The notes under the pieces: model-generated
Database searches by the model: none
What the model was told of the DNA's origin: nothing
The model's input: the letters and a program-made list of their open reading frames with translations, nothing else
In this document: positions 23,679 to 31,717 of the stretch, piece by piece
Layout: every line of letters starts with the position of its first letter
Position numbering within the stretch: position 1 is the first letter of the stretch
Assembly: GCA_029210205.1 (NCBI GenBank)
Contig: JARGOD010000016.1
Coordinates: 35,396-68,035 of the forward strand
Direction: 5' to 3'
Origin: Verrucomicrobiales bacterium
GTDB taxonomy: Bacteria; Verrucomicrobiota; Verrucomicrobiia; Verrucomicrobiales; DEV007
Length of the DNA stretch: 32,640 bases
Translations under genes and position numbers: made by a program

Positions 23679-23738
23679 AAACAACCATAGAGATAGATTC
23701 CTGCTTTCTCAAAGGCCAAGAGTCTCTAAGTTAGGCGC

Positions 23739-25016
23739 ATGCCTGAGGACATGCCCGAAGTTAACCCTGCTCGTCCCCGCCTTCTTGACTTCTGGAAGGA
23801 GGACGAAGTCTGGTTCCTCGACTGGGTTCATCGAGATCGTCCATGGGGTGATGAGAAGCTTCTTGAAGCGGTTCCTGAAAAAGCGACAGGGAACTATGGA
23901 GTGAAGGTGGGTGAATATGTGAGGCTCGACGGGCAAAGCTATGAGCCCGGGCAGGTCGTCATTGTCGGGTCGCGCGAAGAGCTGCGTCAGTTGGTCAGCG
24001 GGATGAAAAAAGTGGAAGGACTCATTTTTCCCTGGTTCGATCGTATCGTGACGCGGGGGTTCTGGTTGCCTCATTTCAACACAATCGATTTTGCCCGCTA
24101 TCGCAGCGAGCACGGAAAACGGTTTGTGAAGTCTCTTGCGATTACGTTTGGATTGGCTGCGCTGGGTTTTTATCAGCCGCAGTTTCTGATGTTTGCCCTT
24201 CTTGGGGCGGTTTATTTTGGTCTCTTTCCACTCGTGGATTCGGCCTCAGCCTGGCTCAAGCGGGTCGACCGGCTCTCGCTCTCTGATCTGAATTCGCAAT
24301 TGGTTAACGATCAGCTCTTTCAGATCTGGATGCTGAAACGACCAACGACACTCCTGAAAGTGGCAGTTGGGGTTCTCGCCCTCGTTTTTGCACTGCAATT
24401 TTACGCGGACATGAACGGTCCTCGTGGTGCGCAGGCTCCCTCCCTTCAGGGTGCCGCGCTCGTGAGAGATGCCGTCCTCAGTGGCGGGGAGTGGTGGCGA
24501 CTCGTTACGACTGGGTTGATGCATGGAAGCCTCCTTCACATTCTTTTCAACGGGATGGCTCTTTTCAGCCTCGGCCGGGTCATCGTCGCCCTCGTAAGTC
24601 CGTCGCTTCTCAGCGTCGTCTTCCTGATCACCGTAATCACTGGATCGCTCGCGAGCCTGTATTCGGGAGTTGCTCCGGTCTCGGTCGGCGCTTCCGGGGG
24701 AATCCTCGGTCTCCTCGGATTTCTCCTCGTCGTGACTCACAAGTTCAAGGAACAACTCCCCGGTTACCTTCAGGCCAGTTTGATTCAGTCCACCATTGTT
24801 GTCGCGATCTTCGGACTCCTCGGGGCGAGATTCATCGACAATGCAGCTCATGCCGGTGGACTGATTGGCGGAGTCATTCTCGGGCTCGTCTGTGTTCCCT
24901 GGATGCGACTTGCTCCGACGAGAACGAGACCCCTCGTCCTCCTCCTCGGGTGGGCATCGGTGGCCGTGCTGCTCGCCGGTGTTGCAAAGATCGCAATTGA
25001 GATCTGGCCGGGATGA
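23739..25016 (+). CDS. Rhomboid intramembrane serine protease with N-terminal extension
   Basis: A 425-residue rhomboid-family protein. The C-terminal core (about 200-395) has the complete catalytic set. G-E-W-W-R-L at 250-255 is the loop motif, H-I-L-F-N271 gives the oxyanion asparagine, the nucleophile is S319 in V-G-A-S-G-G-I-L-G, and the base is H371 in D-N-A-A-H-A-G-G. Residues 1-130 form a non-rhomboid soluble region (D-E-V-W-F-L-D-W-V...Y-V-R-L-D-G-Q). It is followed by two hydrophobic helices at about 133-165 that are not part of the six-helix core. The role of this leading part is unknown; it may bind substrates. It lies 27 bp upstream of a PPTase gene. Confidence 0.9.
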   Translation: MPEDMPEVNPARPRLLDFWKEDEVWFLDWVHRDRPWGDEKLLEAVPEKATGNYGVKVGEYVRLDGQSYEPGQVVIVGSREELRQLVSGMKKVEGLIFPWFDRIVTRGFWLPHFNTIDFARYRSEHGKRFVKSLAITFGLAALGFYQPQFLMFALLGAVYFGLFPLVDSASAWLKRVDRLSLSDLNSQLVNDQLFQIWMLKRPTTLLKVAVGVLALVFALQFYADMNGPRGAQAPSLQGAALVRDAVLSGGEWWRLVTTGLMHGSLLHILFNGMALFSLGRVIVALVSPSLLSVVFLITVITGSLASLYSGVAPVSVGASGGILGLLGFLLVVTHKFKEQLPGYLQASLIQSTIVVAIFGLLGARFIDNAAHAGGLIGGVILGLVCVPWMRLAPTRTRPLVLLLGWASVAVLLAGVAKIAIEIWPG

Positions 25017-25043
25017 TTGGGAAGGTTTGGCGATTGAAATTTC

Positions 25044-25733
25044 ATGCGAACTCTGGTGGATAACGAAATTGAAGTGACGGGATTCGACCTCGACGAAGGG
25101 TCGTCTTTGCCGGTTCAACTCGCGGAGACTTGGCTCAGTGCTGAGGAACTTGAGCGTGCCGCTGCCTTCAAGTTTCCGGTTCACCGCGACCGGTACATCC
25201 GCGGACGCGGCATGGTTCGAAAATGCCTTTCGGGGCATCTCGGTTCGGACCCCGGAGCACTCAAATTTGTGCTCGGTGATAAGGGAAAACCCCATCTCGC
25301 TGGGGACGAGCTCCATTTTAATCTTTCGCACTCTGAAGAAAAGGCGGCGCTCGCGATATCGAGGCTGCCCGCGATCGGGATCGACATCGAGCAGTTTGAC
25401 CGCAAGGTGGACATTCCGGGGCTGAGTCGCCGGTGTTTTCGCGATTCTGAGATCAGTCGACTCGAAGGACTGCAGGGCGAGGCACTACAACGGGCTTTTT
25501 TCTGGACCTGGACGGCTAAGGAAGCGCGAATGAAAGCGACTGGCGAAGGCTTTGGGCTGGAGCCGGGCAAGATTGAAATTTCATTCGAAGGAGAATGGCC
25601 TGACCGCTGCCTCGCTCCCTCAGATCCTCAAGTTTATGTTTCTGCGGTGCGCCTCGTCGGATTTCATTCGGCCTGTACTGTCGCTGCGACGAATCCTTTT
25701 GAGGTGAGAATCGTCAGTACACTGCCTGAATAG
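25044..25733 (+). CDS. 4'-phosphopantetheinyl transferase (Sfp-type)
   Basis: A 229-residue enzyme that transfers the phosphopantetheine arm of CoA to a carrier-protein serine. Signatures are H-F-N-L-S-H-S at 91-97, I-G-I-D-I-E at 111-116 (metal ligands D114, E116) and W-T-A-K-E-A-R-M-K-A-T-G at 156-167 with metal ligand E160 and K164. Length is typical of the Sfp/Gsp group of two fused halves. No polyketide or peptide synthetase lies nearby, so it may serve fatty-acid ACP or a distant cluster. Spacing of 27 bp from the rhomboid gene suggests one transcript, with no obvious joint function. Confidence 0.9.
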   Translation: MRTLVDNEIEVTGFDLDEGSSLPVQLAETWLSAEELERAAAFKFPVHRDRYIRGRGMVRKCLSGHLGSDPGALKFVLGDKGKPHLAGDELHFNLSHSEEKAALAISRLPAIGIDIEQFDRKVDIPGLSRRCFRDSEISRLEGLQGEALQRAFFWTWTAKEARMKATGEGFGLEPGKIEISFEGEWPDRCLAPSDPQVYVSAVRLVGFHSACTVAATNPFEVRIVSTLPE

Positions 25734-25826
25734 AAAAGGAAAGGGTTTGAAAAAGATTCAAAGCAGTGTCCCCATCTTTAAATCCTCAAGAGACAATACG
25801 GCCTCTCGTTTCAATCCAAATTTTCT

Positions 25827-26753
25827 ATGCAGCGTATTTTAGTGACCGGAGGCGCCGGATTTCTTGGCTCCCATTTGTGTGAAAGGCTTCTGAACGAGGG
25901 CAACGAAGTGATATGTCTCGACAATTTCTTTACCGGTAGGAAAAAGAACATCACGCACTTGCTATCGAATCCTTATTTTGAGTTGGTTCGTCACGATGTC
26001 ATCGATCCGTTTAAGTTCGAAGTTGATCAGATTTACAATTTGGCCTGCCCCGCCTCGCCACCTCACTATCAGTTTAATCCGATCAAAACGACGAAGACAT
26101 CGGTGATGGGGGCTATCAACTGTCTGGGACTGGGAAAACGAGTGAAGGCGCGAGTTTTTCAGGCATCAACCTCTGAAGTTTATGGGGATCCCGAAATTCA
26201 TCCTCAGCCGGAGAGCTACAAGGGGAGCGTGAATCCGATTGGGATTCGCGCCTGCTACGACGAGGGAAAGCGCTGCGCGGAAACTCTTTTCTTCGACTAC
26301 CATCGACAGAATGGGGTCGAGATTCGGGTCGTCAGAATCTTCAATACCTATGGTCCGAGAATGCTTCCCGATGATGGGAGGGTCGTTTCGAATTTTATTA
26401 TGCAGGCTTTGAAGGGAGAGGATATTACCATCTATGGCGACGGGACTCAGACTCGCTCCTTCTGCTATGTCGACGATTTGATAGAGGGCTTTGTCCGCCT
26501 GATGAATCATCCCTCCCAAACCGGACCGGTGAATATCGGAAATCCCGGAGAGTTCACGATGCTGGAATTGGCTGAGAAAGTTCTCGAGAAAGTGGGCGGC
26601 TCATCAAAACTGACTTTTCACCCGCTTCCGGGTGACGATCCGCTTCAACGTCAGCCGGATATTACGCTTGCGCAGAAAGACCTCGGTTGGGAGCCGACGA
26701 TTGATCTGAGCGAGGGACTTGACCGCACCATCAAATACTTTAAGACTTGCTGA
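25827..26753 (+). CDS. uxs: UDP-glucuronate decarboxylase (UDP-xylose synthase)
   Basis: A 308-residue extended short-chain dehydrogenase that decarboxylates UDP-glucuronate to UDP-xylose. The NAD motif G-G-A-G-F-L-G-S lies at 8-15. Catalytic residues are T/S in A-S-T-S-E-V-Y-G at 113-120 and Y144-x3-K148 in C-Y-D-E-G-K. The [12 protein letters not shown] segment and [10 protein letters not shown] are typical of UXS rather than UDP-galactose epimerase. It lies 83 bp upstream of UGDH, which makes its substrate, so the pair encodes a two-step route from UDP-glucose to UDP-xylose for surface glycans. A short TTTGAA...TTCAAA repeat lies upstream at 25746-25762. Confidence 0.92.
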   Translation: MQRILVTGGAGFLGSHLCERLLNEGNEVICLDNFFTGRKKNITHLLSNPYFELVRHDVIDPFKFEVDQIYNLACPASPPHYQFNPIKTTKTSVMGAINCLGLGKRVKARVFQASTSEVYGDPEIHPQPESYKGSVNPIGIRACYDEGKRCAETLFFDYHRQNGVEIRVVRIFNTYGPRMLPDDGRVVSNFIMQALKGEDITIYGDGTQTRSFCYVDDLIEGFVRLMNHPSQTGPVNIGNPGEFTMLELAEKVLEKVGGSSKLTFHPLPGDDPLQRQPDITLAQKDLGWEPTIDLSEGLDRTIKYFKTC

Positions 26754-26836
26754 TTGCACCACCTTTTCTTTCGAGTCATTTCTGTCACTTGCTGAGAGGG
26801 CCTGAACAAGGCAAAACACCCTTTTTCTAATTCCCC

Positions 26837-28210
26837 ATGTTTAGCACCAAAATCTGTTGTATCGGCGCCGGCTATGTTGGCGGACCTACCATGGCGATGA
26901 TCGCCAACAAGTGTTCGGATGTCAGGGTCGAGGTCGTCGATATTAACGCGGAGCGAATCGCGGCATGGAATTCAGATCAGCTTCCCGTTTACGAACCGGG
27001 GCTAGATGAAATCGTGGCCCAGGCCCGCGGGATCAATCTATTTTTCAGCACTGACGTCGAGTCAGCGATCCGGGAAGCAGATATCATTTTTGTGAGTGTG
27101 AATACGCCGACGAAGACATACGGCCTCGGTGCGAACCGGGCTGCTGATTTGCGCTTTGTTGAGTCCGTCGCCCGCTCGATCGCAGAGCATGCCGGCGGTC
27201 CCAAAATTATTGTCGAGAAGAGCACGATTCCAGTGCGGACCGCGGAGGCGATTAAATCCATTCTTGAAACAAGCGGTTCGGGCCATGCCCACCAGGTTCT
27301 CTCCAATCCCGAGTTTCTTGCTGAGGGAACGGCAGTTGCTGATTTGGAGAATCCGGATCGGATTTTGATTGGTGGAGAAACTACTCCGGAAGGTCAAGCC
27401 GCGATCGAGCGACTCGCGAATGTCTATGGAGAGTGGGTGCCTCAAGAGCGAATCATTCGAACGAACCTCTGGTCATCTGAACTCGCCAAGCTCGTCGCCA
27501 ATGCCTTTCTCGCACAAAGAATTTCATCGATCAATAGTATCTCGGCGTTGTGCGAAGCGACCGAAGCGGACGTTGATGAGGTGGCCAACGCGATCGGCAC
27601 TGATTCGAGAATCGGTCCGAAATTTCTCAAGGCATCAGTCGGATTCGGAGGCTCGTGTTTCCAAAAAGATGTCTTGAATCTGGTTTATCTCTGCGGGCAC
27701 TTTGGGCTTCCTGAGGTGGCGGAATATTGGGAATCGGTCATTACAATGAATCAGTGGCAGAAGCGCCGTTTTGCTGATGCTGTTGTCCAGGCTTTCTTCA
27801 ACACAGTGAGCAATAAGCGCCTCGCAGTGTTGGGCTTCGCGTTTAAGAAAGACACGAACGACACTCGCGAAACCCCTGCGATCGATGTCTGCAAGCGCCT
27901 TCTCGAGGAGCAGGCGTCGCTGGCGATTTATGATCCGAAAGTTGAGACTGATAAGATTTTCCGCGATCTCGACGCGAATGACGACGATGAGCGACTCATT
28001 GTCTGTGCGTCAGCTCAAGAAGCCGTCCAAGGTGCCAACGCGATTCTTGTAATCACCGAGTGGGACGAGTTTAAAGATCTCGACTTCGAGACACTATTCG
28101 AAAGCATGGTTAAACCGGCATGGGTTTTCGATGGACGAAATCTCCTCGACCACGACAAGCTTCGTGCAATCGGATTCAAAGTCCGTGCAATCGGCAAGCC
28201 CTGCGAATAG
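26837..28210 (+). CDS. ugd: UDP-glucose 6-dehydrogenase, eukaryote-like type
   Basis: A 457-residue enzyme oxidising UDP-glucose to UDP-glucuronate with two NAD. The N-terminal Rossmann motif is I-G-A-G-Y-V-G. The catalytic cysteine is C274 in [11 protein letters not shown]. Partners are K218 and N222 in [13 protein letters not shown] and D278. These positions are almost those of the human enzyme (K220, C276, D280). The segments [19 protein letters not shown] and L-G-A-N-R-A-A-D-L resemble animal and plant UGDH more than the shorter bacterial Ugd. It follows UXS and feeds it. Its stop is 39 bp from the convergent barrel-protein gene. Confidence 0.93.
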   Translation: MFSTKICCIGAGYVGGPTMAMIANKCSDVRVEVVDINAERIAAWNSDQLPVYEPGLDEIVAQARGINLFFSTDVESAIREADIIFVSVNTPTKTYGLGANRAADLRFVESVARSIAEHAGGPKIIVEKSTIPVRTAEAIKSILETSGSGHAHQVLSNPEFLAEGTAVADLENPDRILIGGETTPEGQAAIERLANVYGEWVPQERIIRTNLWSSELAKLVANAFLAQRISSINSISALCEATEADVDEVANAIGTDSRIGPKFLKASVGFGGSCFQKDVLNLVYLCGHFGLPEVAEYWESVITMNQWQKRRFADAVVQAFFNTVSNKRLAVLGFAFKKDTNDTRETPAIDVCKRLLEEQASLAIYDPKVETDKIFRDLDANDDDERLIVCASAQEAVQGANAILVITEWDEFKDLDFETLFESMVKPAWVFDGRNLLDHDKLRAIGFKVRAIGKPCE

Positions 28211-28249
28211 CGGGCCTACGGCCTTCCTCTATTGGTCTCTCAAGACCGG

Positions 28250-29041
28250 CTAGAGACTGTAGCCGAATCCGAGGAAGATACCGCTGGTGTCCGACGTTGA
28301 ACTTGAGCGCGGGCCGCTTGTGCTATAAGAGAGAACACGGTAGCCGAGGCTGGCATGCCAGTTTTCGTTGATGATGTAGCCGACGCCACCGTAGGCCTGC
28401 CAAGTCTGATCTGAATCACCGCTTCCGTAGTCGCCGTAGGCGGAGAGGAACCACTCATCATTGAGGAAATATTTTGCTCTTAGACCGCCGACCGGATCCC
28501 AGGATTGGCTCGAGCTTCGACGGGAAAATCCTCCGGCGAGGCCGGGGGTGACACTGAGGGTGGTATCGACATTCAAGTAGCGCGCACCGCCAAGGATCGA
28601 AAGGATAAGGCGGTCTGTGGAGACCAGGTCATAGGACCCGAGAAGAGCGAGACTCGTCTGCTCGAGCGTCAGATTGACGTTACCGAAGACTGGCCCACGA
28701 GTGGCCCGACCTGGGGAGACCTTCAGATACTGGAAGTCGGTAATGAAACCGAGGCGCTTGTATTTGAAGCCGCCAACAAACATGGAGGTCATGTCGAGGT
28801 CGCTGATAACTTCGTCAAAATCGTAGGTGTAGGAACTGGTAAGGTTGCCGATGGAACTCGTTCCTTCAACGCCTGCTGCCCAGAGATAAGGCATGAACTC
28901 AAAGCTCCAATCCGAGTCTTGAACATAGTCGATGGCCGGGTTCTTAGGGGAAGCAGGGTCACCTGCTTTAGTAGCAAGAGGCAAAGTGATGAGCGCCAGA
29001 GTGGCAACTGCACGAAATGCGGAGATGAAGCGGATTTTCAT
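28250..29041 (-). CDS. Outer-membrane beta-barrel protein
   Basis: A 263-residue protein with a signal peptide (L-A-L-I-T-L-P-L-A-T-K-A, cleavage after about residue 26). It is followed by alternating hydrophobic/polar strands rich in Tyr, Gly, Trp and Phe, and ends G-I-F-L-G-F-G-Y-S-L with a terminal aromatic pattern typical of barrel proteins. Recurrent motifs such as Y-L-W-A-A-G-V-E-G, F-V-G-G-F-K-Y and Y-G-G-V-G-Y point to about 8-10 strands. It could be a small porin-like or sensor barrel. Specificity is unknown. A perfect 12-bp palindrome lies 12 bp before its start. Confidence 0.75.
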   Translation of the reverse strand: MKIRFISAFRAVATLALITLPLATKAGDPASPKNPAIDYVQDSDWSFEFMPYLWAAGVEGTSSIGNLTSSYTYDFDEVISDLDMTSMFVGGFKYKRLGFITDFQYLKVSPGRATRGPVFGNVNLTLEQTSLALLGSYDLVSTDRLILSILGGARYLNVDTTLSVTPGLAGGFSRRSSSQSWDPVGGLRAKYFLNDEWFLSAYGDYGSGDSDQTWQAYGGVGYIINENWHASLGYRVLSYSTSGPRSSSTSDTSGIFLGFGYSL

Positions 29042-29052
29042 GAGTGAGTGGG

Positions 29053-29064
29053 AACAAGCTTGTT
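29053..29064. promoter_or_regulatory. Perfect 12-bp palindrome before the barrel-protein gene
   Basis: AACAAGCTTGTT is self-complementary and lies 12-23 bp upstream of the minus-strand ATG at 29041. It could be an operator or an mRNA 5' hairpin. Confidence 0.4.
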
Positions 29065-29118
29065 AGATGATACGTCCTGACATCGCGTTGAAAAGTGAAA
29101 ATCACAAAGGAGCGAAGA

Positions 29119-29166
29119 ATGAAGTTAAGTCGAGACGGATTTAACGATGAGGAATCGCCTTCATAG
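29119..29166 (+). CDS. Candidate 15-codon leader ORF with a strong Shine-Dalgarno site
   Basis: ATG at 29119 opens a 15-residue peptide (M-K-L-S-R-D-G-F-N-D-E-E-S-P-S) ending TAG 29164-29166. An AAAGGAG site (29106-29112) stands 6 nt before the ATG. This is unusual, because the annotated genes checked in the window generally lack such a site. It ends 40 bp before the ATG of the 3D-domain gene, so it could be a leader peptide or an upstream ORF. Because the peptide is so short, coincidence cannot be excluded. Confidence 0.3.
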   Translation: MKLSRDGFNDEESPS

Positions 29167-29206
29167 GCTTGAACTTTCTTGGTGGTGCTGCAATGCTCGG
29201 GATCTT

Positions 29207-30079
29207 ATGAAGGCTCAGTGCATTTTTACATTTTTCGTCGTGATCGTGTTAGGCGGTATGCACGGCATAAGCGAAGATAAGGCGCTAGCGAGAGAGTCCG
29301 GCGAAGAAGTTGTAGGTGATCTCACTGCCTACTACATTAAGAATGTCCGCCTCAAGAAAGATGGGGCCGGGAATAGAATTGCTCTCACGAATCTCGATGG
29401 AGAGCGTGTTGAATACTGGCTCGAGAATGGTGAGTACAAACAGGCTGAGATGCAAGCGGTGGCGCAGGCGGAGAAGCTGGACGGAACCTACAAGTCAATC
29501 TATCGGATTCGTGAAGGCGAATGGATCCAGTTGCCTCCTGGATCCATGGGGATGGGAAACCGCATGAATCCACTGGTTCCTTTTCACCACGTAGCCGCCG
29601 ATCAGTCCTTCTGGCCCTTTGGTTCCATGATCTATTGTGAGGAAATGGACGGGAGAAAGACAATGGATGGAAACATCCACGACGGATTCTTCTGGGTAGC
29701 GGATGTCGGCGGCTTGATCAAAGGTCGCGACCGGTTCGATATTTTCGTAGGAGAAGAAAGGATCTATCTCGATTTGCTCGATAAATACGCGGACCCCGAA
29801 AACGAACCGAAAGAACATTTCCAGATCTATCCAATGCCAAAGGCGCCCTCAGCTGAACTTGATCCTTTTCAGGGCCTGCGCCCAGTCGTCGAAATCCTGA
29901 AAGGAAAGGGATACAAACTCACCGGAGACGAAAGAACAGATGAGGAAATTGAGAAGGAGCTGACCAGGTTCCAAAAGAAGCATACGAAAATCAGGGAGGC
30001 GGAATACGGGAATCGCCGTGGAGCCACTACTCTCTGGTATCTCATGGCGGCTGCACATGAAGTGGCAGAGCCCGGTTAG
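29207..30079 (+). CDS. Envelope protein with 3D domain
   Basis: A 290-residue exported protein. The start ATG 29207 begins a signal peptide (M-K-A-Q-C-I-F-T-F-F-V-V-I-V-L). The upstream in-frame ATG at 29147 adds 20 residues and is less natural. The core matches the 3D (Asp-Asp-Asp) domain of MltA/YuiC-like peptidoglycan-cleaving enzymes. F-W-P-F-G-S-M-I-Y at 135-143 corresponds to the usual I-P-x-G-S strand, V-A-D-V-G-G-L-I-K-G at 164-173 to A-x-D-T-G-G-x-I-K-G, and D-R-F-D-I-F-V follows. D166 is the likely catalytic acid of a lytic transglycosylase. A C-terminal helical region may dock to partners. Confidence 0.75.
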   Translation: MKAQCIFTFFVVIVLGGMHGISEDKALARESGEEVVGDLTAYYIKNVRLKKDGAGNRIALTNLDGERVEYWLENGEYKQAEMQAVAQAEKLDGTYKSIYRIREGEWIQLPPGSMGMGNRMNPLVPFHHVAADQSFWPFGSMIYCEEMDGRKTMDGNIHDGFFWVADVGGLIKGRDRFDIFVGEERIYLDLLDKYADPENEPKEHFQIYPMPKAPSAELDPFQGLRPVVEILKGKGYKLTGDERTDEEIEKELTRFQKKHTKIREAEYGNRRGATTLWYLMAAAHEVAEPG

Positions 30080-30127
30080 ATGGGTTGAATTCAAGGGTGT
30101 TGGGTTCAAACCGTGGATCATGGCTAT

Positions 30128-30256
30128 ATGACTGCAGTTTCGAAGAAATACGGCGCCGCTCACAAGGCGTTCATCTTCGTGCCGCTCGTATTTGGTTTCT
30201 TCGTGGACATTGCGAACGCGATTATTCTTCAGGCGTTTCTCGGCTGTTTTGCTTAG
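30128..30256 (+). CDS. Very small membrane protein (42 aa)
   Basis: A 42-residue ORF with a basic N-terminus (V-S-K-K-Y-G-A-A-H-K) and one hydrophobic helix (F-I-F-V-P-L-V-F-G-F-F-V-D-I-A-N) followed by a second, weaker stretch ending L-G-C-F-A. A competing 63-residue frame over the same bases (30085-30276) is polar and unconvincing. The positive-inside pattern supports a real membrane peptide. No homology can be claimed. Confidence 0.4.
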   Translation: MTAVSKKYGAAHKAFIFVPLVFGFFVDIANAIILQAFLGCFA

Positions 30257-30274
30257 CGAAAAACAGGGGTGATT

Positions 30275-30303
30275 AAAAAAAACGGGGAGTGAATACTCCC
30301 CGT
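30275..30303 (-). terminator. Intrinsic terminator after the glycine-zipper lipoprotein gene
   Basis: On the minus strand ACGGGGAGT-ATTC-ACTCCCCGT forms a 9-bp perfect stem with a 4-nt loop, followed by eight Ts. It lies about 37 bp past the stop of the lipoprotein gene at 30340. Confidence 0.9.
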
Positions 30304-30339
30304 CATCAAATTCTTAGTTAGCAATTGCGAGCCGCTCTA

Positions 30340-30567
30340 TCAGTGATAATAGCGGCCGTTTCGCCATGCGCGATTCTTCGAGATTTCAGATCCGGCGACG
30401 GCACCAATGGCTCCGCCGATGAGTGCTCCGGTGCTATCTCCGATAAGGGCACCCGCTCCCGCACCGATGAGGCCGCCGGTAACGGCTCCGCGTTCGCCGG
30501 GAGTGCATGAAGTGAATGTAAAGGAGGCAAAGGCGCAGGCAGCAATGATAAGTGACTTTTTCATCAT
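30340..30567 (-). CDS. Small glycine-zipper lipoprotein
   Basis: A 75-residue lipoprotein. The start is ATG 30567 (a second ATG follows at once). The signal peptide reads K-K-S-L-I-I-A-A-C-A-F-A-S-F and ends in lipobox F-T-S-C. The mature part has G-x3-G repeats (G-G-L-I-G-A-G-A-G-A-L-I-G-D-S-T and G-A-L-I-G-G-A-I-G-A-V-A-G), forming a glycine-zipper hairpin like those of the OmpA-associated SlyB/YMGG group. It ends in a basic tail. Such proteins sit in the envelope and insert helices into the membrane. An AT-rich TATATATT string lies directly before the start and may be its -10 element. It is monocistronic. Confidence 0.82.
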   Translation of the reverse strand: MMKKSLIIAACAFASFTFTSCTPGERGAVTGGLIGAGAGALIGDSTGALIGGAIGAVAGSEISKNRAWRNGRYYH

Positions 30568-30674
30568 AGTAGAATATATATAACTTTTCTGGTGAATTCT
30601 TGAGGACGGTTTGCGACCGGTCAACATTAATCTATTCACCTTAACGGTTACGAGCGACCGAAGCGGAGGGGAGT

Positions 30675-31568
30675 TCAGAAAAGAGATCGCGATAGCTCTC
30701 TGAAACGGCCTAAGTGTTCAAATCCAAATTTGAGGGCTGTCTCCGAGATAATACCGGGCCGAAAATCGGTATTCATAAGCACGGTGCGCGCCTGATTCAG
30801 CGCGAGCGTCGTGAAACAGCTTTTTGGGCTCATGCCGAAGGCTTCCTGGAAGTGTGTTTGGATGCTGCGTTCGGAGGCTCCCACTGCACGACACAGAGCC
30901 TCGCTGGAATATCGGGATCCGACAAGGTCACGGATCGCTCTGTCAGCGCGCGATACGATCTCCAGCCGTCGAATCGCGCGAGCCGTCGAGTGATGCGGCT
31001 TCTCGTGATTTGCTGAGGCAATTGCAGTGACAAGCGCAATCAAGATCAGATTTTCGTATCCGGGTAAGCCCTGGCTGAAAGTCGGCTGAGACCTAACCAG
31101 TTCGAGAAGCCGGCGAGCCATGCTTGCGGAGATGACATGGTTGATCATGCCGCTAGCGGGAAGGGGGAGCTCCGCCCCGAGGATTTCGATGGCTGCGTCC
31201 TGCAAGCTTCGGCGTGAAATCGAGATTGCCATCCACTCGGTATCCCTTCCGGCGCGGTAGAGCATCTCTGCTCCCTCCGCATAGATCTGAAGCGAAGGCC
31301 CGCTCATCTCAATGCCATTGATCCAGGTTGCCTTCTCTCTGCCTTGCGACATGCCGATGCACAATCTCTGTGGATCAAATTGTCCTCTTACGAGGACGGG
31401 AAAGGAATAGAATCCTGAGTCCGTTGAGAACGAGGGTGTGGCCGCTCTCCGCAATGTCGCAGAGCACTCGGTCGCGGAGAGGATCGTGTGCTCGAGGTCG
31501 GAGCCGTTGACCACTTCCCTCAATTGATCCGGTTCAAAGTCGTTGAAATGATATTGTTGCGAAGTCAC
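30675..31568 (-). CDS. AraC-family transcriptional regulator
   Basis: A 297-residue regulator beginning at GTG 31568. The C-terminal 100 residues carry the double HTH of the AraC/XylS family: a first helix-turn-helix at about 219-243 (Y-S-S-E-A-L-C-R-A-V-G-A-S-E-R-S-I-Q) and a second ending F-G-F-E-H-L-G-R-F-R-E-L. The A-F-G-M-S-P motif joins them. The first about 190 residues form an effector-binding domain that is not a standard arabinose-binding cupin. It diverges from a sulfatase gene across 149 bp containing nested dyads, so it is likely the activator of that gene and responds to a sulfated sugar or its breakdown product. Confidence 0.88.
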   Translation of the reverse strand: MTSQQYHFNDFEPDQLREVVNGSDLEHTILSATECSATLRRAATPSFSTDSGFYSFPVLVRGQFDPQRLCIGMSQGREKATWINGIEMSGPSLQIYAEGAEMLYRAGRDTEWMAISISRRSLQDAAIEILGAELPLPASGMINHVISASMARRLLELVRSQPTFSQGLPGYENLILIALVTAIASANHEKPHHSTARAIRRLEIVSRADRAIRDLVGSRYSSEALCRAVGASERSIQTHFQEAFGMSPKSCFTTLALNQARTVLMNTDFRPGIISETALKFGFEHLGRFRELSRSLF

Positions 31569-31663
31569 CGGTCGCTCGTTCAGTTTAGTCTGTATGTCCG
31601 CTACGTTGCTGAAAAAGAGTCTTAGATAATGTATAAACCGTAAAGGAAAATTTTCGGAAACTG

Positions 31664-31693
31664 GATAGCCAAACCGGACTATCGGCTATAGTC
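31664..31693 (+). promoter_or_regulatory. Sulfatase promoter with nested dyads
   Basis: Two overlapping inverted repeats stand just upstream of the sulfatase: ATAGCC (31665-31670) / GGCTAT (31684-31689), and GACTAT (31677-31682) / ATAGTC (31688-31693). A TATAGT -10-like element (31687-31692) lies in the second dyad and 17 bp after GATAGC, a poor -35. Poor -35 elements overlapped by dyads are typical of AraC-activated promoters. Transcription start would be about 19 nt before the ATG at 31718. Confidence 0.5.
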
Positions 31694-31717
31694 TCGCCTC
31701 CTTGTAAACTGAATCGT

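Noticed and set aside
24246-25331. 361-codon minus-strand ORF opposite the rhomboid and PPTase genes
   Set aside because: It is a shadow of two well-supported genes with complete active sites, and its translation is low-complexity and charged.
28234-28247. GGTCT-CTCA-AGACC hairpin between UGDH and barrel genes as a bidirectional terminator
   Set aside because: Only a 5-bp stem and no T tract in either direction. Not enough to call.
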